A stretch of DNA of 64,000 bases from Gammaproteobacteria bacterium (GTDB lineage: Bacteria; Pseudomonadota; Gammaproteobacteria; JABCZS01): positions 1-64,000 of the forward strand of contig JAJFKJ010000063.1 in the NCBI GenBank assembly GCA_021773275.1, written 5' to 3'. A program made the position numbers and the translations under genes. Positions 27,359 to 35,953 of the stretch are shown piece by piece. The notes beneath the pieces are model-generated. The model did no database searches. It saw only the letters and a list, made by a program, of their open reading frames with translations, and had not been told where the DNA came from. Every line of letters begins with the position of its first letter. The stretch's first letter is position 1.

Positions 27359-27377
27359 GGGCGGAATGAATCCGCCC
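27359..27377 (+). terminator. Hairpin after glnA, possible terminator
   Basis: Arms GGGCGGA and TCCGCCC flank loop ATGAA. It lies ten bases after the glnA stop. The following bases (TTCGCG) lack a true T-tract, so termination efficiency is uncertain. Confidence 0.5.
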
Positions 27378-27389
27378 TTCGCGTTATGA

Positions 27390-27446
27390 ATCGCCCCCTT
27401 TGTGAAGGGGGCAGTCCTGTCGTAGGCAGGGCGGGGGATTTTTTAC
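27390..27446 (-). repeat. Family B dispersed repeat, inverted copy after glnA
   Basis: The complement of this stretch matches the two direct copies before rho (56664-56755 and 56805-56898): an AT block, CCCCCG, a GC-rich variable middle, then CCCCCTTCACAAAGGGGGCG. The CCCCCTT/AAGGGGG part is a hairpin. The copy lies between convergent glnA and algC. The remaining 27447-27504 shows no feature. Confidence 0.75.
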
Positions 27447-27504
27447 TTGCAGCAAGCCATGCAAACGCCCCCGCGTCACATTAATCTTGCAATGGCCCAC
27501 TCCC

Positions 27505-28884
27505 TTACGGTTGTGGCTCTGACAGCAAAGCATTTAATTGTTCTTGAAACATTGTTTGAATTCTGTTTAGGCTTTCTTCAGTGTCGCCTTCAAATCGTAA
27601 GACGAGGTTGGGGGTGGTGTTCGATGCCCGGACTAAACCAAAGCCATCAGCAAAATCAACACGCACACCATCAGTGGTATTAACTGTACCCTCGGGGAAC
27701 TTAGCTTGCTGCGCAAAGCGTGCAACGATAGCAAATTTTTCACTATCAGAAACGGTGATGTTCAGTTCGGGGGTGTTTACCGCGTTGGGTAGGCTAGACA
27801 AAATTTCAGTAGCGGTGCGTTCAGCGGCATCATTGCTTAGAATAAGAATTAAGCGTGCGGCAGAATAGAGCGCATCATCAAAACCATACCAATCATCGTT
27901 AAAGAAAATATGTCCGCTCATCTCGCCGGCTAGCGGCGCTTGTTGTTTTTTCAGTTCAGCCTTCACAAAGGAATGGCCAGTGCGTGACATAATCGGTTTA
28001 CCACCGGCTAGCTCGATTTCTTGAGCCAATAAACGTGAGCATTTCACATCGTAAATAATCGGTGCACAGGGGTGTTTAATCAATACATCGCGAGCAAATA
28101 AAATCATTTGCCTATCGGGGTAGATAATCTCACCTGTTTGGGTAACGACACCTAGGCGGTCGCCATCACCATCAAAGGCCAGGCCCAGATCACAGTGTTG
28201 CTTTTTAACTGTGTCGATTAAATCTTTTAGATTTTCGGGCTTGCTTGGGTCTGGGTGGTGATTAGGAAAGTTGCCGTCGATCTCTGTATACAGTGCGGTT
28301 ACTTCGCAGCCCAATTGCTTTAATAATTTTGGTGCCAGCGCGCCGGTAATACCATTGCCGCAATCAACAGCAATTTTTAAGGGCCTGTCCAAACTAATCT
28401 GTTGGGTAATTTCTTGCAAATAGGCATCGCTGATATCTTGTTCTTGATATTGGCCATCGCCCTTGCTGAAGCTGTCTGCTTGAGTAACATGATAAAGTTC
28501 TTGTATGGCGTCACCACTTAAGGTTTCACCTGCCAACATCATTTTTAAGCCATTATAGTGGCTGGGGTTGTGGCTGCCGGTGAGCATAATACCAGAACCG
28601 GTATCAAAATAATGTGCTGCAAAATACAAAACGGGTGTTGGCACAGCGCCAATATCAATAACGTCAAGACCGCCATCGACCAAGCCCTGTGCTAAAGCTT
28701 TAGATAATGCAGGGCCACTATTGCGGCCATCGCGTGCAATAGCAATAGTCTTTATGTTTTGTTGTTGGGCCTGTGTCGCATAGGCACGGGCAATGGTGTA
28801 AACCACATTCTCATTTAATGCATCGGGCACGGTGCCACGAATATCATAGGCACGAAAGATCGCTTGCGGACACTTTACTATCAC
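27505..28884 (-). CDS. algC: Phosphomannomutase/phosphoglucomutase AlgC
   Basis: A 459-residue alpha-D-phosphohexomutase. The start IFRAYDIRG, the phosphoserine loop LTGSHNPSHYNG, the metal loop AFDGDGDRLG, the sugar loop GEMSGHIFF and the C-terminal phosphate loop VRASNTTPNLVLRFE are all AlgC-like. It interconverts glucose and mannose 1- and 6-phosphates for polysaccharide and LPS precursors. The GTG start at 28884 is supported by GAGGTGAT just upstream; it lies inside the end of coaBC (41-base overlap), so the two are coupled. Confidence 0.95.
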   Translation of the reverse strand: MIVKCPQAIFRAYDIRGTVPDALNENVVYTIARAYATQAQQQNIKTIAIARDGRNSGPALSKALAQGLVDGGLDVIDIGAVPTPVLYFAAHYFDTGSGIMLTGSHNPSHYNGLKMMLAGETLSGDAIQELYHVTQADSFSKGDGQYQEQDISDAYLQEITQQISLDRPLKIAVDCGNGITGALAPKLLKQLGCEVTALYTEIDGNFPNHHPDPSKPENLKDLIDTVKKQHCDLGLAFDGDGDRLGVVTQTGEIIYPDRQMILFARDVLIKHPCAPIIYDVKCSRLLAQEIELAGGKPIMSRTGHSFVKAELKKQQAPLAGEMSGHIFFNDDWYGFDDALYSAARLILILSNDAAERTATEILSSLPNAVNTPELNITVSDSEKFAIVARFAQQAKFPEGTVNTTDGVRVDFADGFGLVRASNTTPNLVLRFEGDTEESLNRIQTMFQEQLNALLSEPQP

Positions 28885-30034
28885 AGATCACCTCTAAAAT
28901 TTCTTTAGCGCAGGAAAGCTTTGATGTTTTTTTAATCTCAATAAGGTCATTTTTTGTAATGAGCGTTAATTGATTGTCTTCAGCATCAAAGCCAATGTCT
29001 TTTTGGCTGACATCGTTAGCACAGATCATATCGATATTTTTAGCCAATAATTTTTGTTTGCCGTTTGCAATAACATCTTGGGTTTCTGCTGCAAAACCAA
29101 TACACATCGGGCGTTGTGGCATATTGGCTACAGTTTTCAAAATGTCAGGGTTTTTGATTAAATCCAGCGTCATGGTATCTGCGGATTTTTTAATTTTTTC
29201 GCCGGCGGGGGCCTTCATGCGGTAATCACCTACGGCTGCAGCAGCAATAAAAATGTCTTGGCCAGCAATGTGGGTCATCACTTTATCGTACATTTCCAGT
29301 GCAGTCGTGACAAAATGGCTTGTTACTTGCATGGGCGGCGAAATAGCAGTTGGACCAGAAATCAGGGTGACTTCGGCACCCATTTGTTGTGCCATTTGCG
29401 CCAAGGCATAACCCATTTTGCCAGAGCTAGGGTTGCTGATAAAACGTACGGGATCGATGGCTTCTAAGGTGGGCCCGGCAGTAATGAGTACCCGCTTGCC
29501 CGCCAATAGCTGTGGTGCAAATAGCGAGGGTACGCTGGCCGCAATATCTGCAGGTTCCAGCATACGCCCAGGGCCAATATCGCCGCAGGCTTGCGCGCCT
29601 TCAGCCACTGGCAAGACATGTACGCCACGGCTTCGTAAAAGCGATACATTGGTCTGTGTCGCGTCTTGCTGCCACATAATACGATTCATTGCAGGAGCGA
29701 CCATGACAGGCGCTTGCGTGGCTAGCACGAGGGCAGACAACACATCATCGGCTAAGCCATGGGCAAGTCTTGCTAGGCAGTGCGCGCTGGCAGGCGCAAT
29801 CAGCACAGCATCAGCCCAGCGGGCTAGGTCGATATGCTCCATTGCCGTCTCAGGCACGGGTTCGCCGCTTACGGCTTGCAAGCTTAAAGGGGTGACGAAT
29901 TGTTTGGCTGTTTCAGTCAGCACAACCCGGACCTGCGCACCAGCGGTGCGTAGCAATCTGACCAAGTTGGGCGCCTTATATGCGGCAATGCCACCGGTAA
30001 TACCCAGCACAATTTGTTTATTTTCGAGATTCAT
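28844..30034 (-). CDS. coaBC: Bifunctional phosphopantothenoylcysteine decarboxylase/synthetase CoaBC
   Basis: A 396-residue fusion in the coenzyme A pathway. The N-terminal CoaC flavoprotein half shows LGITGGIAAYKAPNLVR, the catalytic-His stretch MEHIDLARWAD, PAMNRIMW and the substrate-flap Cys in GAQACGDIGPGRM. The CoaB half begins near residue 185 with VLITAGPTLEAIDPVRFI and NPSSGKMGYALA, and ends with the KKSADTMTLDLIKNPDIL block. It is divergent from rpmB; in E. coli coaBC (dfp) also lies next to rpmB-rpmG. Confidence 0.97.
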   Translation of the reverse strand: MNLENKQIVLGITGGIAAYKAPNLVRLLRTAGAQVRVVLTETAKQFVTPLSLQAVSGEPVPETAMEHIDLARWADAVLIAPASAHCLARLAHGLADDVLSALVLATQAPVMVAPAMNRIMWQQDATQTNVSLLRSRGVHVLPVAEGAQACGDIGPGRMLEPADIAASVPSLFAPQLLAGKRVLITAGPTLEAIDPVRFISNPSSGKMGYALAQMAQQMGAEVTLISGPTAISPPMQVTSHFVTTALEMYDKVMTHIAGQDIFIAAAAVGDYRMKAPAGEKIKKSADTMTLDLIKNPDILKTVANMPQRPMCIGFAAETQDVIANGKQKLLAKNIDMICANDVSQKDIGFDAEDNQLTLITKNDLIEIKKTSKLSCAKEILEVICDSKVSASDLSCL

Positions 30035-30125
30035 AGGTGTATTTTATCATGCCCAGCTTGTAATTATCTCTAGATTTTGGTATAAATGCTGATTCTGAAG
30101 AACATTAATGATTATGGAGGCTATC

Positions 30126-30392
30126 ATGGGTGCCCATTGCCAGGTGACCGGTAAGCGTACAACAACAGGTAACAACGTATCGCATGCCCGTAACCGTACA
30201 AAACGTACATTTAAACCGAATTTACATAACCGCCGTTTTTGGGTGGAAAGCTTGGGCCGCCATGTGCGTCTATGCGTTTCTAGCAAAGGCTTGCGTATTA
30301 TCGACAAGAAAGGCATTGATGAAGTGCTGCGCATGATTAAAGAGCGTGGCGAAAATGTGCCAGTGCTACCAGAGGAGCAAGCTAATGGCTAA
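30126..30392 (+). CDS. rpmB: 50S ribosomal protein L28
   Basis: An 88-residue L28: [19 protein letters not shown] at the start, [20 protein letters not shown] and [14 protein letters not shown]. The start at ATG 30126 follows GGAGG six bases upstream and gives the usual family N-terminus one residue longer (MGAHC for MSRVC). It overlaps rpmG by eight bases, so the two ribosomal proteins are coupled. Confidence 0.97.
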   Translation: MGAHCQVTGKRTTTGNNVSHARNRTKRTFKPNLHNRRFWVESLGRHVRLCVSSKGLRIIDKKGIDEVLRMIKERGENVPVLPEEQANG

Positions 30393-30588
30393 AGGTAAAC
30401 GCGAAACTATTTTATTACGCTCAACAGCAAAGCGCGCAAACGGTAAAGAGACAGGTTGCTCTTATTCTTTTGATCGCAATGTGCAAAAAGACAAATACAC
30501 AGGCGATAACATGGTCAAGAAATTTGATTGGGTTGTTCGTATGCATGTTTGGTTTAAAGAAGTTAAAGCGAAAAACGCATCTAACTAA
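30385..30588 (+). CDS. rpmG: 50S ribosomal protein L33, long form without zinc cysteines
   Basis: A 67-residue L33 starting [15 protein letters not shown] and ending [19 protein letters not shown], both conserved ends of the family. Most L33 proteins are 50-55 residues; here the middle is about 12 residues longer ([17 protein letters not shown]). Only one Cys is present, so this is a zinc-free form. A strong terminator follows 18 bases after the stop. Confidence 0.93.
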   Translation: MAKGKRETILLRSTAKRANGKETGCSYSFDRNVQKDKYTGDNMVKKFDWVVRMHVWFKEVKAKNASN

Positions 30589-30605
30589 ATTGTTGCGGTA
30601 GTGTG

Positions 30606-30632
30606 AAAAAAGCCGGGTATACCCGGCTTTTT
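30606..30632 (+). terminator. Intrinsic terminator of rpmB-rpmG
   Basis: A GC-rich palindrome, AGCCGGGTA then TACCCGGCT, is preceded by A5 and followed by T5. The A/T flanks make it usable on both strands. Confidence 0.85.
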
Positions 30633-30710
30633 AATGTCAGTCAGAGCCGCGCACGCAAGTAAGCGGTTTAATAATATGTAAAGTGCATATGCTGTGAACC
30701 TCGCAATGCC

Positions 30711-30770
30711 TTAACGTAGGGGGCGAATGTAATTCACCCCGCGGGCTGAACATTGCTCGCCCCTGCGATA
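30711..30770. repeat. Diverged family A repeat before metK
   Basis: TTAACGTAGGGG is shared with the copy at 15282. The inner hairpin has arms GGGGCGAAT and ATTCACCCC (one mismatch) round GTA. An outer pairing joins CGTAGGGG to CGCCCCTGCG. Confidence 0.55.
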
Positions 30771-30829
30771 GATTATTTTATAGAAAAAATATTTTAAAAA
30801 TTTTTTAGTTAAAGTTTTTATAGATTTTG

Positions 30830-30862
30830 AAAAAAAGCCCTGGCTAATGTGGGGCCAGGGCT
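30830..30862 (-). terminator. Minus-strand intrinsic terminator in the metK upstream region
   Basis: Nine-base-pair GC-rich stem followed by seven T on the minus strand. On the plus strand the stem is followed by CAATCTTG, so it would not act there. Confidence 0.7.
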
Positions 30863-30960
30863 CAATCTTGTACATGTTTGTACAAGTATGCAGGAATCCC
30901 CATTGTACGAAACAAAATTTTCAAATGCAACCTTTTATTTACAAAATAGCCTGGCTATTT
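30830..30960 (-). ncRNA. Candidate small RNA upstream of metK, opposite strand
   Basis: Read on the minus strand, 30862-30830 is a textbook intrinsic terminator: AGCCCTGGC, a nine-base loop, GCCAGGGCT, then T7. A second hairpin (TTGTACA, loop AACA, TGTACAA) lies just before it. No minus-strand gene exists within 1 kb upstream, so the terminator must end an untranslated transcript that starts in the gap or inside metK. The 5' end given is a guess; no clear promoter was found. Confidence 0.4.
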
Positions 30961-31065
30961 TATAAACAAATTTTGTTCAAATTAGCACCTATTTTGATGG
31001 CTTTTGCTGAAATTATTCCGCAAAAGTAGTATGATGTTTGGGTTTTCTTAAGGCGGGAGCTTGTT

Positions 31066-32214
31066 ATGTCAGGAAATTATTTATTCAGCTCAGAATCAGT
31101 ATCGGAAGGTCATCCGGATAAAATTGCTGATCAACTTTCTGATGCAATTTTAGATGCCATTATTGGGCAAGATAAAGATGCACGTGTTGCTTGTGAAGTG
31201 ATGGTTAAAACAGGCATGGCACTTATTGCTGGCGAAATCACAACAAATAGCTGGGTAGATATAGAAGCTTTGACGCGTTCCGTTATTGATGATATTGGTT
31301 ATACTGACCCTAGTTATGGTTTTGATGGAGCCGCTTGTGCCGTGCTAACTTCTATCGGTAAGCAATCACAGGATATTGCGCAAGGCGTTGATGAAACGCC
31401 TGACCATGAATTAGGCGCCGGCGACCAGGGAATAATGTTTGGTTATGCTTGTAATGAAACTGATGTATTAATGCCAGCTCCCATTACTTATGCGCATCGC
31501 TTGATGCGTCGGCAAGCACAGCTTCGCAAAGAAAATGTATTACCTTGGTTGCGGCCAGATGCTAAAGCACAAGTTTCATTTCGCTATGAAAACCACAAAC
31601 CTGTTGCTATCGAGACGGTTGTTTTATCAACACAGCATGACCCCGATATAACACACGAACAAATTGTTGAGGCTGTGATTGATGAGATTATTAAACCCGT
31701 CCTGCCGGATAACATGATTAGCAAAGATACAAAGTATCTTGTGAACCCTACAGGTCGATTTGTCATTGGTGGCCCAATGGGAGACTGCGGACTAACAGGC
31801 CGCAAAATTATTGTTGATACCTATGGCGGTGCTGCGCATCATGGCGGCGGTTGTTTTTCAGGAAAAGATCCAACTAAGGTAGATCGCTCTGCGGCTTACG
31901 CGGCACGTTATATTGCTAAAAATATCGTTGCATCGGGTGTGGCTCAAAAATGTGAAGTACAGTTGGCCTATGCCATAGGTGTTGCCCAGCCTGTTTCAAT
32001 ATTTATCAACACCTTTGACACATGTAAAATAGAACATAGTCAATTAATCAAAATAATTGAAGAGAACTTTGATTTAAGTCCGAAAGGTATCATTAAGATG
32101 CTAGATTTGTTACGGCCGATATATCGACCGCTAGCAGCATACGGGCATTTTGGACGAGATGACCTGGACCTGAGCTGGGAAAAACTTGATAAAGTGGACG
32201 TTTTCAAAAAATGA
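31066..32214 (+). CDS. metK: S-adenosylmethionine synthetase
   Basis: A 382-residue MetK, which forms SAM from methionine and ATP. Conserved motifs are [47 protein letters not shown] and [19 protein letters not shown]; the last has Cys where most have Ala. The C-terminal [16 protein letters not shown] is also typical. An AGGCGGGAG site precedes the ATG. The stop overlaps the bioA start as ATGA. SAM made here is the amino donor for BioA and the methyl donor for RsmE. Confidence 0.97.
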   Translation: MSGNYLFSSESVSEGHPDKIADQLSDAILDAIIGQDKDARVACEVMVKTGMALIAGEITTNSWVDIEALTRSVIDDIGYTDPSYGFDGAACAVLTSIGKQSQDIAQGVDETPDHELGAGDQGIMFGYACNETDVLMPAPITYAHRLMRRQAQLRKENVLPWLRPDAKAQVSFRYENHKPVAIETVVLSTQHDPDITHEQIVEAVIDEIIKPVLPDNMISKDTKYLVNPTGRFVIGGPMGDCGLTGRKIIVDTYGGAAHHGGGCFSGKDPTKVDRSAAYAARYIAKNIVASGVAQKCEVQLAYAIGVAQPVSIFINTFDTCKIEHSQLIKIIEENFDLSPKGIIKMLDLLRPIYRPLAAYGHFGRDDLDLSWEKLDKVDVFKK

Positions 32215-33578
32215 GTGACTTGAATCAAGCGTGGGTGCAACGTGATTTAAACGTGCTGTGGCATCCGTGTACGCAGATGAAAGAGCATGAGGCCATTCCT
32301 TTAATACCCATTAAAAAAGCTCAAGGGGTATATCTCGAAGATTTTAATGGTAAGCGTTACCTTGATGCCGTGAGCTCCTGGTGGGTTAACCTTTTGGGTC
32401 ATTGTAATCCTGAAATAAATGCCGCAATAAAACAGCAAATTGATAATTTAGAACATGTGATCTTAGCTGGGTTTTCACATGCGCCAGCGATCAGGCTGGC
32501 AGAAAAACTAGTAGAGATAAGCCCGCACAACTTAAGCCGAGTCTTCTATGCAGACAATGGTTCCTCAGGCGTCGAAGTGGCTTTGAAAATGTCTTATCAT
32601 GCTTGGCATAATCAGGGTGAAAAGCAAAAAAGGACTTTTCTTACTTTAGACAATAGTTACCACGGAGAAACTCTGGGTGCGATGTCCGTGAGCCAGGTCG
32701 CCTTGTATAAAAATACATATAAAGATCTATTGTTCGATGTTATTAGTATTCCTGTTGCCGATACGTTTTTACAACCCGCAGAGCAGACATACGAAGAATT
32801 CGCAGACACCATCTTGCAAGATATCGAGCAAACTTTGCAAAATCATAGTCATGAAGTTTGTGGTTTAATTGTTGAGCCATTGGTACAGTGTGCTGGCAAT
32901 ATGCGGATGTATAAACCCTATTTTTTACGGAAATTATTTGAGTTAACACGTAAGTACGCCATTCATTTTATTGCTGATGAAGTGGCTGTGGGGTTTGGGC
33001 GCACAGGGACTCTATTTGCATGCGAACAAGCAGACATCACGCCGGACTTTATGTGTTTGTCAAAAGGCTTAACCGGAGGCTACTTACCTCTTGCTGCGGT
33101 ATTGACCAGTGAACAAATTTATCAATATTTTTATGCAGATTATGCTGCGGACAAAGCTTTTCTGCATTCACATAGCTATACGGGTAATCCACTTGCCTGT
33201 ACTGCTGCACTGGCCACCATTGAAATATTGCAACAAGAAAATATTATCGAAAAGAACAAAGAAAAAATTGCATATCTCAAAAAAATAAGCCATGCTTTTA
33301 GAAAACATACCATTGTTGGTGACGTGCGGCAGATGGGCATGATTCTGGCGATTGAGTTGCGCAGCGATGCTGTTACACGCAAGGACATGTTAAAAATATA
33401 TCAGCATGCATTGGCGCAAAATGTGTTGTTGCGCCCATTAGGTAATGTGATTTATTTTATGCCGCCCTATATTATTACAGAGCAACAAATCGACAAGCTG
33501 GCGCAAGTGGCCTATCAAGGAATTGCGCTTATACAAGAGAGATACAATGCGCATACCAAGAATTTATCAACCACTTGA
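32211..33578 (+). CDS. bioA: Adenosylmethionine-8-amino-7-oxononanoate aminotransferase
   Basis: A 455-residue PLP enzyme of class III. BioA-specific residues are LWHPCTQM (substrate-gate region), [15 protein letters not shown] (the two Trp of the active site) and FSHAPAI. The PLP Lys is in [30 protein letters not shown] and [13 protein letters not shown] are conserved. It converts KAPA to DAPA in biotin synthesis using SAM as amino donor. It is cotranscribed with metK (four-base overlap) and not with other bio genes, which are absent here. Confidence 0.95.
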   Translation: MSDLNQAWVQRDLNVLWHPCTQMKEHEAIPLIPIKKAQGVYLEDFNGKRYLDAVSSWWVNLLGHCNPEINAAIKQQIDNLEHVILAGFSHAPAIRLAEKLVEISPHNLSRVFYADNGSSGVEVALKMSYHAWHNQGEKQKRTFLTLDNSYHGETLGAMSVSQVALYKNTYKDLLFDVISIPVADTFLQPAEQTYEEFADTILQDIEQTLQNHSHEVCGLIVEPLVQCAGNMRMYKPYFLRKLFELTRKYAIHFIADEVAVGFGRTGTLFACEQADITPDFMCLSKGLTGGYLPLAAVLTSEQIYQYFYADYAADKAFLHSHSYTGNPLACTAALATIEILQQENIIEKNKEKIAYLKKISHAFRKHTIVGDVRQMGMILAIELRSDAVTRKDMLKIYQHALAQNVLLRPLGNVIYFMPPYIITEQQIDKLAQVAYQGIALIQERYNAHTKNLSTT

Positions 33579-34281
33579 ACAGATTCACGAAGGTTTTGAG
33601 CTTGATCTTGATGTCATGACAAAACATTACTTGTTGAATGTTCTGCGTTTAAAAGCCAACAACGAGATTATTATTTTCAACGGCAAAGGTGAAGGCTGGC
33701 GAGCCAAGATTTTAGTTTTGCATAAAAAACAAGCGAAAGTTCGTATTCTTGAAACTTTGCAGGTAGAAAATGAATCCCCTCTGAATATACATCTGATTCA
33801 GGGTATCGCAAAATCGGAGCGTATGGATTTCGTATTGCAAAAAGCGACAGAGCTAGGTGTTAAAACTATCACGCCAATTGTCTGTAAACGCTCAAATATA
33901 AAGATAGACAAAGAACGCTGGGAAAAAAAGCAGCAGCATTGGTCTCGTGTCGTGATTAGTGCATGCGAGCAGTCAGGCCGTTTCACTGTGCCGAAACTTA
34001 ATGACATCACACTGTTTCAAGATTGTTTAGCTAATATAACCGCTCCTACGCGTTTAGCGCTGGTATTGGATGGCCAAGACCGACTAAGCGAAGTAAAGCC
34101 CACGGATCAAGAAGTTGTGTTAGCCATTGGTCCAGAGGGCGGTTTGACACGGGAAGAGCAGGATATATTAATGCAACAGCACGATTTTAAGGGCATTAAA
34201 CTAGGCCCTCGTGTATTACGCACTGAAACTGCTAGTGCTGCAGCGATTAGCATATTGCAGCATTTAATTGGCGATTTTTAA
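33547..34281 (+). CDS. rsmE: 16S rRNA (uracil1498-N3)-methyltransferase RsmE
   Basis: A 244-residue SPOUT-class methyltransferase. It starts [12 protein letters not shown] (ATG 33547), inside the end of bioA by 32 bases. Conserved blocks: HYLLNVLRLKANNEIIIFNG, QGIAKSERMDFVLQKATELG, VISACEQSGRF and the knot SAM site AIGPEGGLTREEQ with LGPRVLRTETASAAAIS. It methylates U1498 of 16S rRNA. gshB also lies near rsmE in E. coli, although here two genes intervene. Confidence 0.96.
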   Translation: MRIPRIYQPLEQIHEGFELDLDVMTKHYLLNVLRLKANNEIIIFNGKGEGWRAKILVLHKKQAKVRILETLQVENESPLNIHLIQGIAKSERMDFVLQKATELGVKTITPIVCKRSNIKIDKERWEKKQQHWSRVVISACEQSGRFTVPKLNDITLFQDCLANITAPTRLALVLDGQDRLSEVKPTDQEVVLAIGPEGGLTREEQDILMQQHDFKGIKLGPRVLRTETASAAAISILQHLIGDF

Positions 34282-34360
34282 GGTCGCTGTACATATAGGG
34301 TGTACTCCGGGTATACTGGTCTAAATGCAGGATGCGAGATACTTTGTGCACTTTGATAAA

Positions 34361-35113
34361 ATGTTTAATTTCTATAAACAAATATTTTTAAGCTTAGCAT
34401 GCTTATTATCGTTTTCTGCCCATGCAAAACCTGATTTTTCTTCATTCCATGATGTCACAGAAAAAAAGCAGACTTTTTTTGCGTATATGTTGCCCATGGT
34501 GGGAAAATCAAACGCAGAAATTATGCAGCAGCGGAGGTTTCTTGAGAAGCTCGAAGGCTCAAGCGGCGCTGGCATATCAAGAAAAGACAAAAACCAGTTT
34601 AATAAACTTTGCTCAATGTACCTTGAGGATTGCGAGGCTAATGATTACTCTAAAAACCTTAAAAAATTATTAAATGTTGTTGATGTCATACCACCATCGC
34701 TAGTCATCGCGCAGGCTGCCAATGAGTCAGCTTGGGGCGCATCTCGTTTTGCAGTCAAAGGCAATAATTATTTTGGCCAGTGGTGTTTTACCAAAGGTTG
34801 TGGCATGGTGCCATCACAGCGTGGCAGCGGGCAAGCGCATGAGGTGCGTGTGTACTCATCTGCGCAACGGTCGGTTGAAAGTTATATGCGCAACCTTAAT
34901 ACCCACCCAGCCTATGAGGATTTTCGCAATGCACGTGCAAAGGCAAGAAATAAACAACAAAATCCTACGGGCTTAGCTTTAGCGGTGGATTTAGCGAGCT
35001 ATTCGCAGAGAGGAAATAAATATATTCATGAAATTCAATCGATAATAAAATTTAATGATCTCACAGCGTATGATCAAAAATGTTATGCCGCCTTAAATGC
35101 GATCAAATGTTGA
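34361..35113 (+). CDS. Bax-like N-acetylglucosaminidase-domain exported protein
   Basis: A 250-residue protein. ATG at 34361 gives a clean signal peptide (IFLSLACLLSFSAHA, cleavage before KPDF). The glucosaminidase domain shows IPPSLVIAQAANESAWGASR with the catalytic Glu, then FAVKGNNYFGQWCFTKGCG and YSSAQRSVESYMRNLNTHPAY. Bax-type proteins are thought to cleave peptidoglycan glycan strands in the periplasm. Four cysteines could make disulfides. The end overlaps the convergent unknown gene by 11 bases. Confidence 0.88.
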   Translation: MFNFYKQIFLSLACLLSFSAHAKPDFSSFHDVTEKKQTFFAYMLPMVGKSNAEIMQQRRFLEKLEGSSGAGISRKDKNQFNKLCSMYLEDCEANDYSKNLKKLLNVVDVIPPSLVIAQAANESAWGASRFAVKGNNYFGQWCFTKGCGMVPSQRGSGQAHEVRVYSSAQRSVESYMRNLNTHPAYEDFRNARAKARNKQQNPTGLALAVDLASYSQRGNKYIHEIQSIIKFNDLTAYDQKCYAALNAIKC

Positions 35114-35933
35114 CGCCAATGCGCATACATTCAGCCCAGAGTTTTTGCGCGGGAATAGCGATCAGCAGCATGGGGTCATCGAGTTGTTCTAGTTTTTGAA
35201 ATCGCGCTTCTAAGCGAGCACGCAGCTCAAAATGTTGCCCAAACAATAAGCCATCAGTTACCGCCAAATACAAGGGAAAAATCTTTTCTTTTGCTAAGCT
35301 TGTTTCATTGTTTACAGCTTGCACCATGTTTCCTAACTTTAAAGCGTAATACTGCGTGCGTTTCGCCAAGTGTTCCTGTGCAAGCGCATCGTTTGTCCAT
35401 TGTGGTGAGCCGCCAGCCAACTGCGCATGGTAAAAACTTATGTCTAGAAACAACTGTTCAACAAGCTCATTTTTTAGATCTTGATGTTGCCAATCTTTTA
35501 ACAGTAGATCGTAGCGTTTAAGGCAGTCAAAGATTGCCTGTTGTCCAAAAAACTGCTCGATATTTTTTAAGAGTGCTTGTAGCATTGAGGCCATTAAGCC
35601 AAAGACCTGCTCATCAGCAGCTACTTGTATTTTACGTAGCGCATCAACAACCTGGTTTAGGGCGTTGTTCTGTTGCTTGAACAAAGCAATAAAACTGTGC
35701 TGTAAGATGGCCCGAAGTTCTGCAAAGTCAAAATTACCGGTGTAGCTCAATGCCTGTAAATCAACAGCTAAACAGCTCATACCGCTGACAAGCGGCCAAT
35801 GCTGCTCGGTGCGATATTCATTGAGCATATTCATACAAGCGGTGCTATCATCGGGTAATGGTTGCACGCCTGAAAGGTTTGCTTCTTCGAGTAGCAAATG
35901 GCAGAGTTTCAAATTATTATCAACTTGCATCAT
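35103..35933 (-). CDS. Protein of unknown function, predicted all-helical
   Basis: A 276-residue product that I do not recognise. There is no signal peptide, membrane segment or catalytic motif. It is rich in Leu, Gln and Ala and looks all alpha-helical (for example LRAILQHSFIALFKQQNNAL and LVEQLFLDISFYHAQLAGG). It lies divergent from gshB with 20 bases between starts, and its stop overlaps the Bax-like gene. Length, codon use and flanking spacing support a real gene. ATG at 35930 is an alternative start. Confidence 0.65.
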   Translation of the reverse strand: MMQVDNNLKLCHLLLEEANLSGVQPLPDDSTACMNMLNEYRTEQHWPLVSGMSCLAVDLQALSYTGNFDFAELRAILQHSFIALFKQQNNALNQVVDALRKIQVAADEQVFGLMASMLQALLKNIEQFFGQQAIFDCLKRYDLLLKDWQHQDLKNELVEQLFLDISFYHAQLAGGSPQWTNDALAQEHLAKRTQYYALKLGNMVQAVNNETSLAKEKIFPLYLAVTDGLLFGQHFELRARLEARFQKLEQLDDPMLLIAIPAQKLWAECMRIGVNI

Positions 35934-35953
35934 GGCATTTTAAAAGGTGAAAT

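Larger units (their letters stand above)
30633..31065. other. Intergenic region rpmG-metK: repeat, AT-rich tract and structured stretch
   Basis: No gene is supported here. From left to right it holds a diverged family A repeat (30711-30770), an AT-rich tract (30771-30835), a hairpin with arms AGCCCTGGC / GCCAGGGCT, a hairpin TTGTACA / TGTACAA (30868-30885), an AAAATAGC / GCTATTTT hairpin (30943-30961) and the metK ribosome site. A TATGAT at 31030-31035 could be the metK -10, with only a weak -35 (TTGCTG, 20 bases upstream). I see no match to a SAM riboswitch or a MetJ box, but absence is not proven by reading. Confidence 0.6.

Noticed and set aside
29418-30092. 224-residue plus-strand frame opposite coaBC
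   Set aside because: coaBC is certain on the other strand; this frame is Ala/Ser/Thr-rich without any motif.
30847-31029. Short plus-strand frame upstream of metK
   Set aside because: It crosses several hairpins and AT-rich DNA, has no ribosome site and no protein-like composition.
30840-31060. SAM riboswitch before metK
   Set aside because: The hairpins do not show the kink-turn or conserved core of known SAM riboswitches, and the strongest stem is a terminator only on the minus strand.
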